64,000 nucleotides of DNA from Desulfuromonadaceae bacterium (GCA_019429445.1 JAHYIW010000005.1:56747-120746), one strand, 5' to 3'. Positions 10,001 to 18,297 are shown, counted from the first letter of the stretch. Translations and numbers: made by a program. The notes: generated by a model from the letters alone, not told the origin.

Positions 10001-10281
10001 TCGAGGAGCAGTTTGTGAAAGGCACGGTTGTTGTGGATCAGCACCGGCGATTCAGGTTTGGTGACGACCAGGGCGGCTTCTTCAAGGGTAGCCAGCGGGA
10101 TGTGCGGGTTGATCTTTTGCAGGGCGCTCAGCAGGCGACTGGTCAGGACCACCTGCTGGTAGTCGCTGCGCTCCGGCGAGTCGCCATCACAGGCGAGGTC
10201 GGGACCGTAAGCGGTGGCGTAGCCGCCGGTGCGAAACCAGTCGAGGCAGAGTTGTTCGAGTTGGTCTTCGGTGATACTCAT
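7027..10281 (-). CDS. hsdR: Type I restriction endonuclease subunit R
   Basis: 1,084 residues from the ATG at 10281; a TTG one codon earlier is possible. This is the motor and nuclease subunit of the HsdRMS complex. The N-terminal nuclease domain has PDIVVF...AVIELKNPAD (PD-ExK type, about residues 175-200). The helicase part has Walker A HTQGSGKSITM (about 350) and the DEAH box SDEAHRSQYG. The start overlaps the stop of the preceding four-helix-bundle gene by 1 bp (TGATG), so translation is probably coupled. Residues about 103-140 (SPLPRDEG...RPLGEGGQRPGEG) are encoded by a dispersed palindromic repeat and appear to be an in-frame insertion ahead of the nuclease core. Confidence 0.95.
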   Translation of the reverse strand: MSITEDQLEQLCLDWFRTGGYATAYGPDLACDGDSPERSDYQQVVLTSRLLSALQKINPHIPLATLEEAALVVTKPESPVLIHNNRAFHKLLLEGIPVEYRNGNPLTSPLPRDEGAKAPADSNPRPLGEGGQRPGEGDRNDEVISDHVQLIDFHNVEMNQFLVVNQFTVKGSKQLRRPDIVVFINGLPIAVIELKNPADANADVWSAYNQIQTYKNEIPDLFVCNEALVISDGLNARIGSLTANKERYLPWRTIRNEDDKPLFEYELEKVVRGFFDRELLLDYLRYFILFEQDDGTTIKKIAGYHQFHAVREAVRVTLIASAPAREYEISDQRATWGKEVQPGSRKAGVVWHTQGSGKSITMCCYAGKLLQQPEMNNPTIVVVTDRNDLDGQLFATFSNARELLRQTPVQADSRDELRELLAARQSGGIIFTTVQKFSLIGDEDAHPVLSQRSNVVVISDEAHRSQYGFKARLDTKTGQYIYGYAKHMRDAIPNASFIGFTGTPISTEDKDTRAVFGDYVSIYDIQDAVEDGATVPIYYESRLAKLDINRDAIEALNGEVEEIIEDEEDSRTREQTKSKWAALEKLVGSEPRLKEVAEDLVQHFGMRLSTLDGKAMIVCMSREICAQMYNAITELRPEWHDTDPEKGVIKIVMTGSAADRSLLQPHIYNKTTKKRLEKRFKDARDDLKLVIVRDMWLTGFDAPSCHTMYVDKPMRSHNLMQAIARVNRVFKDKPGGLVVDYIGIGNELKKALKIYASSQGKGAPTLNVEEALSILLEKMDVVRGLFHGFDYSDYLTRAHHILVLAANHILGLKDGKKRFLDVMAAINKSFALCGTLDQAAALRKEIAFFTAIKAAIVKHTTIDKKLTEEQKNSALKQILDNAVEAQGVADIFAMAGLDKPNIGLLSDEFLEDVRNMPQRNLALELLEKLLRDAIKARTRTNIVQEQKYSERLLATLNRYHARAIETAQVIEELIQMARDFKAAIKRDEELGLEPDEIAFYDALANNESAVRELGDDTLKKIAVEITEKLRSSTSVDWQVRESVRAKLRNLVRRCLRKWKYPPDKQEDAVALVLKQAEVLCAGWM
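9871..9970. repeat. Palindromic dispersed repeat inserted in frame in hsdR
   Basis: The stretch contains the inverted blocks CCCTCACCCGG, ACCCTCTCCC and AGAGGGCGAGGG. It encodes a Pro/Gly/Arg-rich stretch unlike HsdR around it. Similar blocks are familiar as intergenic repeats in many proteobacteria. The reading frame is preserved. Confidence 0.65.
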
Positions 10282-10925
10282 CAAAACCCCCGTTTTTGCT
10301 TACGCGTACGGTACAAGCGCTCGGTAAAGCCGCCCTTGCTTTCAAAGTCTTCAGCCAGCCGCGCCACCTGGCGATCGAGCAGGGCACAGGCCACGGCGAG
10401 CAGAGTCAGGGCGGCGTTGGCGGCGAGCTCGGGGTAGACCCTGGTTGTGAGAGTGGACTTGGTGGACGCCGTGGACGACGCGGACATTGTACCACCCTGT
10501 CCACCCTGTCCACTTGCTAACCCCCGCTTCCCAACTTCCCCCACCCAACGCGCCACCTCGTCGGCGCTTTGCAAGCGCCGGTCAATCAGCTCCTGCCGCA
10601 GCGGATGCTTGCGCTCCCACCGCGCCAGCCCACGCTGGCGCAAAAAATCTTCGTAATCGAGCTTCAACTCCTCCAGACTCGCCCGCGCGACCTGGGTCAG
10701 TTTCAACTCGGTCTTCTTCGAGGTCGCCGAGGCCTGCGAGCCCTCGGCGATGTTCTGCACCCCCGAGCGCGCCGCCTGTACCATCTGGTCGCGGGTGCGG
10801 CTGAAGCGGTCGATGTAGGCTTCAACAAAGCGCACCGTCACATCAAAGACCAGCTGCGCCACCTGAAAGCTCTTCAGCTTGCGGTAGCCGCCGTGCGGCG
10901 GGATCAATGGTTCGTCGCTCTTCAT
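10281..10925 (-). CDS. Four-helix-bundle (S23/Avd-like) protein within the type I RM operon
   Basis: 214 residues. The N-terminal ~90 residues match the four-helix-bundle family related to 23S-rRNA-intervening-sequence proteins and Avd (QMVQAARSGVQNIAEGSQA, followed by ELKLTQVARASLEELKLDYEDFL). The C-terminal suffix ANAALTLLAVACALLDRQ...GGFTERLYRTR fits the longer 'suffix domain' subgroup. A Gly/Ser/Thr-rich linker (about residues 135-165) is encoded by short GTGGAC/CCACCCTGT repeats. The gene lies between hsdS and hsdR on the same strand, and its stop overlaps the hsdR start. No function is proven; the location suggests an accessory role in the RM system. Confidence 0.8.
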   Translation of the reverse strand: MKSDEPLIPPHGGYRKLKSFQVAQLVFDVTVRFVEAYIDRFSRTRDQMVQAARSGVQNIAEGSQASATSKKTELKLTQVARASLEELKLDYEDFLRQRGLARWERKHPLRQELIDRRLQSADEVARWVGEVGKRGLASGQGGQGGTMSASSTASTKSTLTTRVYPELAANAALTLLAVACALLDRQVARLAEDFESKGGFTERLYRTRKQKRGF

Positions 10926-11055
10926 AGCAGGTTTCTCCCTCGCTATTTACTACCAAAAAATTGCATTGAAAAGAAACTGAGAATGCCTATACTTACGGTC
11001 AATACGCCCGACGCCTCTTCGTGGATTTTATCTGCGTACGCGTCGGTTTTCTTTT

Positions 11056-12486
11056 TCAGGACCATAGTTTCAACCTTTTGCTTGCGTCACACGGGGGAAA
11101 TGTGCCCCTTTCAGCAGAGGAGATTGAAGCGGGTCGCAGTTCGCCGCTCAGCAACTTGGGGAGCAGGGTGTCGCGGAGGGTGGAGAGAGTTCTACGCTCA
11201 TGAACATTACTGCAAATCATCTTCATAAGCGGGGCCAGGATATTTTCAAACTCTTCCAGCATCAACTTTGTTGGTCTGACGCATGAAACCGTTCCAAAGG
11301 TCTGACGAGTGATTGTGTCGAAAACAGCACCGTGCGTATTTTGCTGAAGAGTGCCCACTGTGTCTTTAAGATTGAAGTAATTGAAATATGGACCTATTCC
11401 TTCTGCACCGCCTATCCCATAACATGACTGATTCATAGCCATTTCAACACCAATCAGAGCAAGCCGACCGACCGTTCCCCTAGCCGATATTATCGTAGCA
11501 CCAACCGGCAAAATCCGTGTGGAGCTTTTTTCCAAACCAACCTTCGTGATCTTCTCCTCGGTATCAACGATAAATACGTCACCATCTGCAGGGGCATCCT
11601 GCACAGAGAACCACGGAATATCCCCGCCCCAAAACTCAGTATTCGATCGTTTTGGTGTGCCGCCACCAGTCAAATGAACCATCTCGGCTAGAGACTTCAC
11701 CTCCCACCCCACCGGCACTAACCCCATCTCCGACTCCATCAGCTTATCGGGAAACAGGGCGGCGGTGGCGGCGAGTTGTTGGTATTGCGCGGGGGGAAGC
11801 TGATCGAGTTCGGGCTCAAGTTTGCCGCTGATGGCGCACATGGCGGCGTGTTCCGGGTCGCGGTTTGCGGCTTTGGCTTCGATCTTGGCTTTGACTGGCT
11901 CGAAATCGACAAACCAGCTTTTGAAGATGGTCTGGGCGATCTGTTCGAGGGTTTGGTTGATTTGACGGTTGAGTTCGATTTTATCGTCCAACGTTTTTAT
12001 AACGTGAACAATTCGCTTTTGTTCTTCAATTTCCGGTACAGGTATCAGCAAGCTTTCTATTCTGTCTGTTGGCAGCACGCCTGTGCCATGCCCAGCCTCG
12101 CCGACCATCCCTAAAATCTCATTTGTCCGAGATTTTATTGCGTACGCGAGGTATAGAGGCAGTATTTCTTCGCGAGCGACCAATGCTTTCAAATCTTGAT
12201 TGAAGGTAACGGGACGGCTAGTTATTCCTACTCGGAACTCTTTTTTCAGACTCATCCCACGAACGATAAACAGAATCGTTTCGACAGGCATCAATCGGGT
12301 TCCGTTCAATGCACCCAGCTCTGAAACCTTGTCCTCCGAATCTTGAATAAAAAACTCAGTAAGGCTCTTTGCGCTAATCCACGGTATCGACCCATTCCAA
12401 AAGTCTGGATTTGATTTCCTTGGAGTACCCCCAGAATACCAAGTGGCGCATTCCTTTAACGTTTTTAGCGGCCACTCAGCACTCAT
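11056..12486 (-). CDS. hsdS: Type I restriction-modification specificity subunit S
   Basis: 476 residues from the ATG at 12486, which overlaps the hsdM stop by 11 bp. There are two target-recognition domains with the family signatures YSGGTPRKSNPDFWNGSIPW (N-terminal) and TGGGTPKRSNTEFWGGDIPW (second half). Each is followed by a conserved helix (IVHVIKTLDDKIELNRQINQTLEQIAQTIFKSWF; STLRDTLLPKLLSGEL). It sets the bipartite DNA target of the HsdMS methylase and HsdRMS nuclease. The tail after LLSGEL (about 25 residues) is longer than usual. Confidence 0.93.
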   Translation of the reverse strand: MSAEWPLKTLKECATWYSGGTPRKSNPDFWNGSIPWISAKSLTEFFIQDSEDKVSELGALNGTRLMPVETILFIVRGMSLKKEFRVGITSRPVTFNQDLKALVAREEILPLYLAYAIKSRTNEILGMVGEAGHGTGVLPTDRIESLLIPVPEIEEQKRIVHVIKTLDDKIELNRQINQTLEQIAQTIFKSWFVDFEPVKAKIEAKAANRDPEHAAMCAISGKLEPELDQLPPAQYQQLAATAALFPDKLMESEMGLVPVGWEVKSLAEMVHLTGGGTPKRSNTEFWGGDIPWFSVQDAPADGDVFIVDTEEKITKVGLEKSSTRILPVGATIISARGTVGRLALIGVEMAMNQSCYGIGGAEGIGPYFNYFNLKDTVGTLQQNTHGAVFDTITRQTFGTVSCVRPTKLMLEEFENILAPLMKMICSNVHERRTLSTLRDTLLPKLLSGELRPASISSAERGTFPPCDASKRLKLWS

Positions 12487-14245
12487 ACCCAAGCCCCGCC
12501 AAATTCCGCTTGATCTCCCCTTCCAACTCGCTACCGCGCGCAAACTGCTCCTGCAACTGCGCCGTCAACCGTGCCATCTTCTCGGCAAACGGCTCGCCAT
12601 CCTCCACCTCGTCCGCCGCGCCGACATAGCGCCCCGGTGTCAGCACGAAGTCGTACTCTTGGATCTCCGCCAGCGTGGCCGAATAGCAGAAGCCGGGGAT
12701 GTCTTGATAAGCACCCCCCTGCTCCACAGACAACCAACCCCCCTGCTCGCTGGGCTCGCTTCCCCCCTGTTGCACAGGGGGGACTAGGTCAACTTCCCCC
12801 CTGCGAAGTAGGGGGGACTGAGGGGGGTCAATGCCTTTCTGCCAGGCATGAAAGGTATCAGCCACCTTGGCAATGTCTTCCGGCTTGAAATCACGCAGCA
12901 CGCGATCCTTCATGTAGCCAAGGTTGCGAGCATCGACGAAAAGCACCTTGCCGCTGCGGTCTGCCTTATCCCCCCGCGTCTTTTTATCGCGGGTCAAAAA
13001 CCAGATGCAGGCGGGAATCTGGGTGTTGGTGAAGAGCTGCCCCGGCAGGGCGACCATGCACTCGACCAGATCATTCTCTACCAAGGCCCGGCGGATATCC
13101 CCCTCGGTGTTGGTGTTGGAACTCATCGAACCGTTGGCGAGCAGCAGGCCCAGGGAGCCGTTTGGGGCGAGGTGGTAGAGCATGTGCTGTAGCCAGGCGA
13201 AGTTGGCGTTGCCGGATGGTGGCTTGCCGTACTGCCAGCGCGGGTCGTCGTCCTTCACGCCGATGTCCCACTCCTTCATGTTAAAGGGGGGATTGGCCAT
13301 GATGGTGTCGGCGCGCAGGTCAGGGTGTTGGTCGTTGGTGAAGGTGTTGGCTGGTTCCTTGCCGAAATTGAAATCGAGGCCGCGAATGACCATGTTCATC
13401 GCCGCCAGCTGCCAGGTGGTGTGGTTGTACTCCTGGCCGTAGATGGAGACGTTGCCGAGCTTGCCGCCGTGCTCTTTGATGAACTGCTCGCTCTGCACGA
13501 AGAAGCCGCCCGAACCCATGGCCGGGTCGTAGACCCTTCCCTGATACGGCTGAAGCATCTCGACGATGAGGGTGACGATCGATTTGGGGGTATAGAATTG
13601 GCCGCCTTTCTTCCCTTCGGCGAGGGCGAACTGGCCGAGGAAGTATTCGTAGACATGGCCGAGGATATCCTTGGCCTGCAGCGATTCATGGATAAAAGGG
13701 ATGGTGGCGATCAGGTCGATCAGCTCGCCGAGTTTGGCCTGGTCGATCTGCAAGCGGCCATACTGTTTATTCAGAACCCCTTTGAGCTTGGGGTTGTCTT
13801 TCTCGATCGCCTCCAGCGCATCGTCGATCAACCGCCCGACGCTGCGCATGGTGTAGACGGTCTCCTTGCCGTTCTTAATCGTAATTTCAGTGCCGGGTGG
13901 CAGTTTGGAGTGGTTCTGCAGCGTCTCCCAGCGCGCCAGCTGCGGCACCCAGAAGACGTTCTTCTCGGTGTAGTAGTCGCGGATCTCCAGCTCGGCGGCG
14001 ATCTCAAGCTGGTAGTCGGCATCGCTGGCGTAGTCAGCCAGGTCGAGGTAGTAGTCGTTGTCGGCATCCTTGAACTGCGCGATCAACTCCTGACGGCGGA
14101 TGTCGAAGGCGTCGGAGACGTATTTGACGAACAACAGGCCGAGGACGGCGTGCTTGTACTGCGCCGCATCGAGGGTGGAACGCAGCTTGTCGGCGGCGGT
14201 CCAGAGTTTCTTTTCAAGCTCCTGTAAAAACTTTTGGGCACTCAT
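12476..14245 (-). CDS. hsdM: Type I restriction-modification N6-adenine methyltransferase subunit M
   Basis: 589 residues from the ATG at 14245 (GGGAGTG upstream; TTG at 14248 also in frame). The N-terminal HsdM_N helical domain is followed by the methylase fold with SAM motif DPAMGSGGFFVQ (Met where the usual motif has Cys) and catalytic motif ANPPFN. It methylates adenine within the target chosen by HsdS. At about residues 472-512 a segment PPQSPLLRRGE...VEQGGAYQ is encoded by C- and G-run repeats and interrupts the normally short link before the C-terminal segment DIPGFC. The frame stays open; whether activity is kept is unknown. Confidence 0.95.
   Translation of the reverse strand: MSAQKFLQELEKKLWTAADKLRSTLDAAQYKHAVLGLLFVKYVSDAFDIRRQELIAQFKDADNDYYLDLADYASDADYQLEIAAELEIRDYYTEKNVFWVPQLARWETLQNHSKLPPGTEITIKNGKETVYTMRSVGRLIDDALEAIEKDNPKLKGVLNKQYGRLQIDQAKLGELIDLIATIPFIHESLQAKDILGHVYEYFLGQFALAEGKKGGQFYTPKSIVTLIVEMLQPYQGRVYDPAMGSGGFFVQSEQFIKEHGGKLGNVSIYGQEYNHTTWQLAAMNMVIRGLDFNFGKEPANTFTNDQHPDLRADTIMANPPFNMKEWDIGVKDDDPRWQYGKPPSGNANFAWLQHMLYHLAPNGSLGLLLANGSMSSNTNTEGDIRRALVENDLVECMVALPGQLFTNTQIPACIWFLTRDKKTRGDKADRSGKVLFVDARNLGYMKDRVLRDFKPEDIAKVADTFHAWQKGIDPPQSPLLRRGEVDLVPPVQQGGSEPSEQGGWLSVEQGGAYQDIPGFCYSATLAEIQEYDFVLTPGRYVGAADEVEDGEPFAEKMARLTAQLQEQFARGSELEGEIKRNLAGLGYEC
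12713..12830. repeat. C/G-run repeat inserted in frame in hsdM
   Basis: Repeated blocks of CCCCCCTGCTC, CCCCCCTGTTGCACAGGGGGGACT and AGTAGGGGGGACTGAGGGGGG type form several hairpin arms. The same block style recurs in the intergenic region at 60.9-61.0 kb (GAGGGGGCTGGGGGGAG), so it is a dispersed element rather than native hsdM sequence. Confidence 0.65.
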
Positions 14246-14613
14246 CAAACACTCCCGTCAATACATTCAATGTCAGGCAATTCACCTGAACACACAAAAG
14301 GCATCCCGATCTTTGAGTCGAAATGCCTTTATCAATTGTGATGCACTCGCAAAAATTCGAAGGATGGCTAAGCAAAAATTTCGTCCTACAAGGCTTGGTG
14401 GTTTTTCAGGGGCGAAGGCCTACATCAGGTAGGTCGAGGGTCTGAAAAACCAGCGTAACGCAGTAGGGCGGACTTTTTGCGACGCCATCAATTGTCAGTT
14501 ATAAAAATTTCCACCCCACCATCCCATAATCAGCAAAACAACGCTTTTTTTACCACGCACCTTGCGAAACATCAACAAATTTCAAGGCTGCGTCCTTTGC
14601 TCCGGTCTGTCAA
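14246..14613. other. Intergenic region between hsdM and rlmKL
   Basis: No coding sequence is supported. It holds the hsdM leader with its ribosome binding site near 14246-14260 and the 127-bp dispersed element listed separately. Confidence 0.7.
14363..14489. repeat. 127-bp dispersed element with imperfect terminal inverted repeats
   Basis: The left end reads GATGGCtaaGCAAAAA and the inverted right end reads GATGGCgtcGCAAAAA (13 of 16 matching). Inside are GGTTTTTCAGGGGCGAAGG and its partly complementary GGTCTGAAAAACC. A fragment of the same left end (GATGGCTAAGCAAAA) lies at 27912-27926 over the stop codon of the ykgJ-like gene, which shows dispersal. No coding capacity; probably a non-autonomous REP/MITE-like unit. 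Confidence 0.6.
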
Positions 14614-16758
14614 CTACGTGCGCGTGATCATCCAGCAATGATGAATTCGTGGATTGCGTTTGAAATCCTGGGGGATTGTTCTGGACGTAATATCATCGAT
14701 ACGCAGGTTGGCAAGTGCTGCGTGATCGATCTTGAATTGACGAAAGTTGTTCGAGAAGATCAGGATACCATCGGGGCTGAGGAGACGGGCGGTCTGTTGA
14801 ATGAGATTGACGTGATCACGCTGCACATCGAACGTTTCGGTCATCCGTTTCGAATTGGAAAAGGTCGGTGGGTCAAGAAAAATCAGGTCAAACTCGCGGC
14901 GCTGCTGCCGCAACCAGATGAGGCAATCAGCCTGCAACATCGCGTGCTGGTCACCGACCTTGAAACCGTTCAACTCGAGGTTGCGTTGTGCCCACTCCAG
15001 ATAGGTGCGCGACATATCGACCGTCGTCGTTGTCAGCGCCCCACCCTTTGCCGCATGCACCGTCGCCGCACCGGTATAGGCGAAAAGGTTGAGGAATCGA
15101 CACCCCGCAGCCATCTCACCGATCATTTTCCGAAGCGGGCGGTGATCAAGAAACAGCCCGGTATCGAGGTAGTCGGTCAGGTTGACCAGAAACGTGCAAT
15201 CGCCCTCAAAGACTTCCTGATAACTCTGTGACTCATTGAACTTTTCGTACTGCGTCTCGCCGCGTTGCCGGTGCCGGGTTTTATAACTGATTTTTTTCGC
15301 CGACACCCCCAGCGTCTCCGGCAACAATGCCTGAATTTCAGCCAGACGTGCGGCGGCCCTGGCGCTGGGAATCGATTTTGGCGGAGCGTATTCCTGGACG
15401 TGCACCCAGTCGCCATAACGGTCGATCGCAACGGCATACTCGGGCAGATCACGATCATAGATACGATAGGCGTTGGTGTGCTCGCGCTTAAGCCAGGGGA
15501 CCAGGGATTTGAGGTTCTTGCGCAGCCGGTTGCGCAGCATTTCGGCACTTTCACCGTCAGCGCGTCCGGCATCAGCAGCCACCGTAAAGCGGTCGGACTC
15601 AATACGAAACTGAAGCAATTTGCACGGCAGGGTTCCGTTGAAAAAGCTGTGAACCTTTTCCGCCCGCAGGCCGATGCGGTGACCAAGTTCGGGGTTCAAC
15701 ACCAGTACCGCCGCGCGCCACCCCGTAAACTCGCGGCGCAGGCAGGCCCCGAGGTCGGCATAGAGGGCATCGAGCCCCGCCGCCTCGCCACCGAGGCGCT
15801 TGCCGTAGGGGGGGTTGATCGCCAGCAACCCGCTTGCGGGGAGGGAAAAATCAGCCGAATGCAGCTCGCGAATGGAGCGTTGCTCAAAGTTGACCGCGCC
15901 CTCCAGCCCGGCACGGGCCGCATTCGTCTGCGCCCGACGCACCACCGCAGCATCGGCATCGAAACCACGGATCAGCGGCAATGTTTGCAAACCGCGGCAG
16001 CGGCGTTGCCGTGCTTCTTCGCGCAAGCGCGCCCACAGTTCGGCAGCGTGGCCGCGCCAGTTTAAAAATCCGAAATAGTCCCGCCCAAGGCCTGGCGCAA
16101 TGTCGGCCGCCATCAGTGCGGCCTCCAGCACCAGCGTCGCCGCGCCACACATCGGATCGACAAAAGAACCTCCGGCGGCAGCGATTTCCGGCCATCCGGA
16201 ACGCGCCAGAACCGCAGCGGCGAGATTTTCTTTGAGCGGTGCCGCACCACGCCCGAGACGATAACCACGCCGGTGCAGACTCTCTCCTGACAGGTCGAGC
16301 GACAGCACCGCCTGATCGTGGCGCAGACGGATATTCAACTGGATATCGGGACGTTGAGTATCGACCGTCGGGCGACTGTCGCAGCGTTCGCGAAAGTAAT
16401 CAACCACAGCATCTTTCACCCGCAGCGCGGCAAATCCGCCATGGGTGATCTGTGATGAAAAGACCACGCCATCGACCGCCATGGTCTGCGCAGGAGAAAG
16501 GTGCTGATCCCAATCGATCGCCATGACTCCGGCATAGAGGGCATCGGGATCGGGCGCGGCAAACTCATTGAGAATCAGCAAGATACGATTGGCGAAACGT
16601 GACCAGAGACAGGCCCGGTAAGCGACCTCCAGCGAGCCGCTGAAAGCGACTCCGGCGGTGGTCGCCTGGACCTCCTGCGCGCCAAACGTTTCAAGTTCAT
16701 CAGCAAGGAGTTGTTCGATGAGTTTCGGCGTTGAAGCAAAAAAACGCAGTGTGTTCAT
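14614..16758 (-). CDS. rlmL: Bifunctional 23S rRNA methyltransferase RlmKL (m2G2445/m7G2069)
   Basis: 714 residues from the ATG at 16758 (MNTLRFFASTPKLIEQLL); the open frame extends upstream through the tRNA region and is not real there. The N-terminal THUMP domain and N2-guanine methylase (DPMCGAATL, INPPYGKRLGGEA) form the RlmL half. The C-terminal half has FLNLFAYTGAATVHAA and FLDPPTFSNSKRM of the RlmK class. The fused ~700-residue architecture matches the known fused enzyme of gammaproteobacteria. It modifies G2445 and G2069 of 23S rRNA during ribosome assembly. Confidence 0.93.
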   Translation of the reverse strand: MNTLRFFASTPKLIEQLLADELETFGAQEVQATTAGVAFSGSLEVAYRACLWSRFANRILLILNEFAAPDPDALYAGVMAIDWDQHLSPAQTMAVDGVVFSSQITHGGFAALRVKDAVVDYFRERCDSRPTVDTQRPDIQLNIRLRHDQAVLSLDLSGESLHRRGYRLGRGAAPLKENLAAAVLARSGWPEIAAAGGSFVDPMCGAATLVLEAALMAADIAPGLGRDYFGFLNWRGHAAELWARLREEARQRRCRGLQTLPLIRGFDADAAVVRRAQTNAARAGLEGAVNFEQRSIRELHSADFSLPASGLLAINPPYGKRLGGEAAGLDALYADLGACLRREFTGWRAAVLVLNPELGHRIGLRAEKVHSFFNGTLPCKLLQFRIESDRFTVAADAGRADGESAEMLRNRLRKNLKSLVPWLKREHTNAYRIYDRDLPEYAVAIDRYGDWVHVQEYAPPKSIPSARAAARLAEIQALLPETLGVSAKKISYKTRHRQRGETQYEKFNESQSYQEVFEGDCTFLVNLTDYLDTGLFLDHRPLRKMIGEMAAGCRFLNLFAYTGAATVHAAKGGALTTTTVDMSRTYLEWAQRNLELNGFKVGDQHAMLQADCLIWLRQQRREFDLIFLDPPTFSNSKRMTETFDVQRDHVNLIQQTARLLSPDGILIFSNNFRQFKIDHAALANLRIDDITSRTIPQDFKRNPRIHHCWMITRT

Positions 16759-16775
16759 AGCGGCCTTCGTGTAAA

Positions 16776-16807
16776 GCAAAAAACCCCAGGACAGTGGTCC
16801 TGGGGTT
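16776..16807 (-). terminator. Terminator downstream of tRNA-Gly
   Basis: An 11-bp stem (AACCCCAGGAC paired with GTCCTGGGGTT) with a 4-base loop is followed on the minus strand by a run of T. It directly follows the tRNA 3' end. Confidence 0.85.
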
Positions 16808-16813
16808 AATAGT

Positions 16814-16888
16814 TGGAGCGGGAAACGGGATTCGAACCCGCGACTTCGACCTTGGCAAGGTCGCACTCTACCACTGAGTTATTCCCGC
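16814..16888 (-). tRNA. tRNA-Gly (GCC anticodon)
   Basis: 75 nt including an encoded CCA. The acceptor stem GCGGGAA pairs with TTCCCGC, followed by discriminator T and CCA. The D arm is CTCAGTGGTAGAG, the anticodon loop TTGCCAA gives GCC, and the T arm is GCGGGTTCGAATCCCG. A terminator follows immediately, so the gene is a single transcription unit or the last of one. Confidence 0.97.
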
Positions 16889-16980
16889 GTACTGGGGGTG
16901 CTCCATCGTGCGAGCGGAGACGTTTATAACAAATGGGCCTGGGCAAGTCAAACAAAAAGTTTCCCCATCAAGAAAAACCA

Positions 16981-17568
16981 TTAACGGTCAATTATCTTAA
17001 AGAATTTAATCAGATAGTCGATTCCGGACCATAATGTCATAATAAACGAAAGATAGAAGAAAAAGCTTCCGACATTGTGCATTGAGACATGAAAAATCTC
17101 CCACCGCAACCCGAACAACCAGTAGTAATCATAGTGCAGCATCAGCCCGATTACCGCGACCATCTGGAAGATGGTCTTGTATTTGCCCAGGTCACTCGCA
17201 TCGATCACCACCCCTTCGGAGGAGGCGATGGAACGCAGGCCGGAAACGATGATGTCCCGCGCCAGAATCAGAAAAACGGCCCAGGCCGGAACACGTCCCA
17301 GCGGAATCATCATGATAAAAGCGGCCATGACGATCAGTTTGTCGGCCAACGGATCAAGAAATTTGCCGAGCACCGACACCACTTGCCATTTGCGCGCCAG
17401 CCAGCCATCGAGCCAGTCGGTTATGGCAGCAAGGGAAAAGACCGCCGCTGCCCACAGACCGCTCTGACGGCCGTCAAAGAAGAGCAGGATGACCACCACC
17501 GGGACAGCAGCAATCCGTGCCAGGGTCAGCAGGTTCGGCAAATTAAAGCGCCCGGTACGCAGATTCAT
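16981..17568 (-). CDS. pgsA: CDP-diacylglycerol-glycerol-3-phosphate 3-phosphatidyltransferase
   Basis: 195 residues, a membrane enzyme of phosphatidylglycerol synthesis. The CDP-alcohol phosphotransferase motif DGx2ARx8Gx3Dx3D is complete (DWLDGWLARK...GKFLDPLADKL). Several hydrophobic helices precede and follow it. The start overlaps the stop of the upstream transglycosylase gene by 4 bp (ATGA), indicating a two-gene operon. The family also contains phosphatidylserine synthases, but LPNLLTLARI and the length favour PgsA. Confidence 0.93.
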   Translation of the reverse strand: MNLRTGRFNLPNLLTLARIAAVPVVVILLFFDGRQSGLWAAAVFSLAAITDWLDGWLARKWQVVSVLGKFLDPLADKLIVMAAFIMMIPLGRVPAWAVFLILARDIIVSGLRSIASSEGVVIDASDLGKYKTIFQMVAVIGLMLHYDYYWLFGLRWEIFHVSMHNVGSFFFYLSFIMTLWSGIDYLIKFFKIIDR

Positions 17569-18137
17569 AAAACCATGTCCTTGCCAGACTTGTAATCACG
17601 CATAAAGCGCTTGACTTTTTTGATGTAATTGCGGGTTTCCGGATACGGTGGAACACCACCATAGTGGGTGACAGCGGTCGGGCCGGCATTGTACGCCGCC
17701 AGGGCCAGATCGAGATTGCCCTGGAAACGGTCGAGTAATTGACGCAGATAAGAGCTTCCGCCGCGAATCGCTTCGCGCGGGTCGAAGGGATCGGTCACCC
17801 CGAGATGGCGCGCGGTTTTCGGTTCGATCTGCATGATGCCGCACGCCCCCTTGGAAGACACCGCCTGGGGATCGTAATTGCTTTCCGCCTTGATGACAGC
17901 ATGCACCAGCGCCGCTTCGAGCCGATAGACAGAAGCATAATGACGCACCCAACGGCTCACCGCCTGCAATGAATCGACGGCATCCGGGCGATACATACGA
18001 AAACGATTGGTCGTTGGACAGTCGGTGAAGTGAACCACGCCATTGGCATCGACATACTTGTAGATATCCGCACCTGCCGATGAGACGGCGAAGACAACAA
18101 CAAAACACAGAATCATCGGTGCAACACGCAAGTACAT
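17565..18137 (-). CDS. Lytic murein transglycosylase with N-terminal DUF4124
   Basis: 190 residues. An N-terminal signal peptide (MILCFVVVFAVSSAGA) indicates export to the periplasm. A DUF4124-like segment (DIYKYVDANGVVHFTDCP) precedes a Slt-type domain: catalytic Glu in AVIKAESNYDPQAVSSKGACG, then IMQIEPKTARHLGV and ALAAYNAGPTAV. It cleaves peptidoglycan glycan strands with 1,6-anhydro product formation. A GAAGGAC ribosome binding site precedes the ATG at 18137. Confidence 0.9.
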   Translation of the reverse strand: MYLRVAPMILCFVVVFAVSSAGADIYKYVDANGVVHFTDCPTTNRFRMYRPDAVDSLQAVSRWVRHYASVYRLEAALVHAVIKAESNYDPQAVSSKGACGIMQIEPKTARHLGVTDPFDPREAIRGGSSYLRQLLDRFQGNLDLALAAYNAGPTAVTHYGGVPPYPETRNYIKKVKRFMRDYKSGKDMVL

Positions 18138-18222
18138 CCCTGAAGTCCTTCCTCTAAACTGACAATATATCGAAACTTTTCCAATATATCAATCAGTTAA
18201 ACCGTAAGGCTGCCACGAGTGC

Positions 18223-18251
18223 TTGACAACGCGGATATACGGACCGATAAT
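18223..18251 (+). promoter_or_regulatory. Sigma-70 type promoter of nadB
   Basis: A -35 TTGACA (18223-18228), a 17-bp spacer and a -10 GATAAT (18246-18251) lie about 45 bp upstream of the nadB ATG in the divergent spacer. Spacing and hexamers are near consensus. Confidence 0.7.
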
Positions 18252-18297
18252 CGGAACTCTTGAATGACAGCGACATCAACCCGAGCAGGATTCAATC

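Noticed and set aside
13325..14227. 300-codon plus-strand open frame opposite hsdM
   Set aside because: Antisense shadow of a clear methylase gene with no own ribosome binding site.
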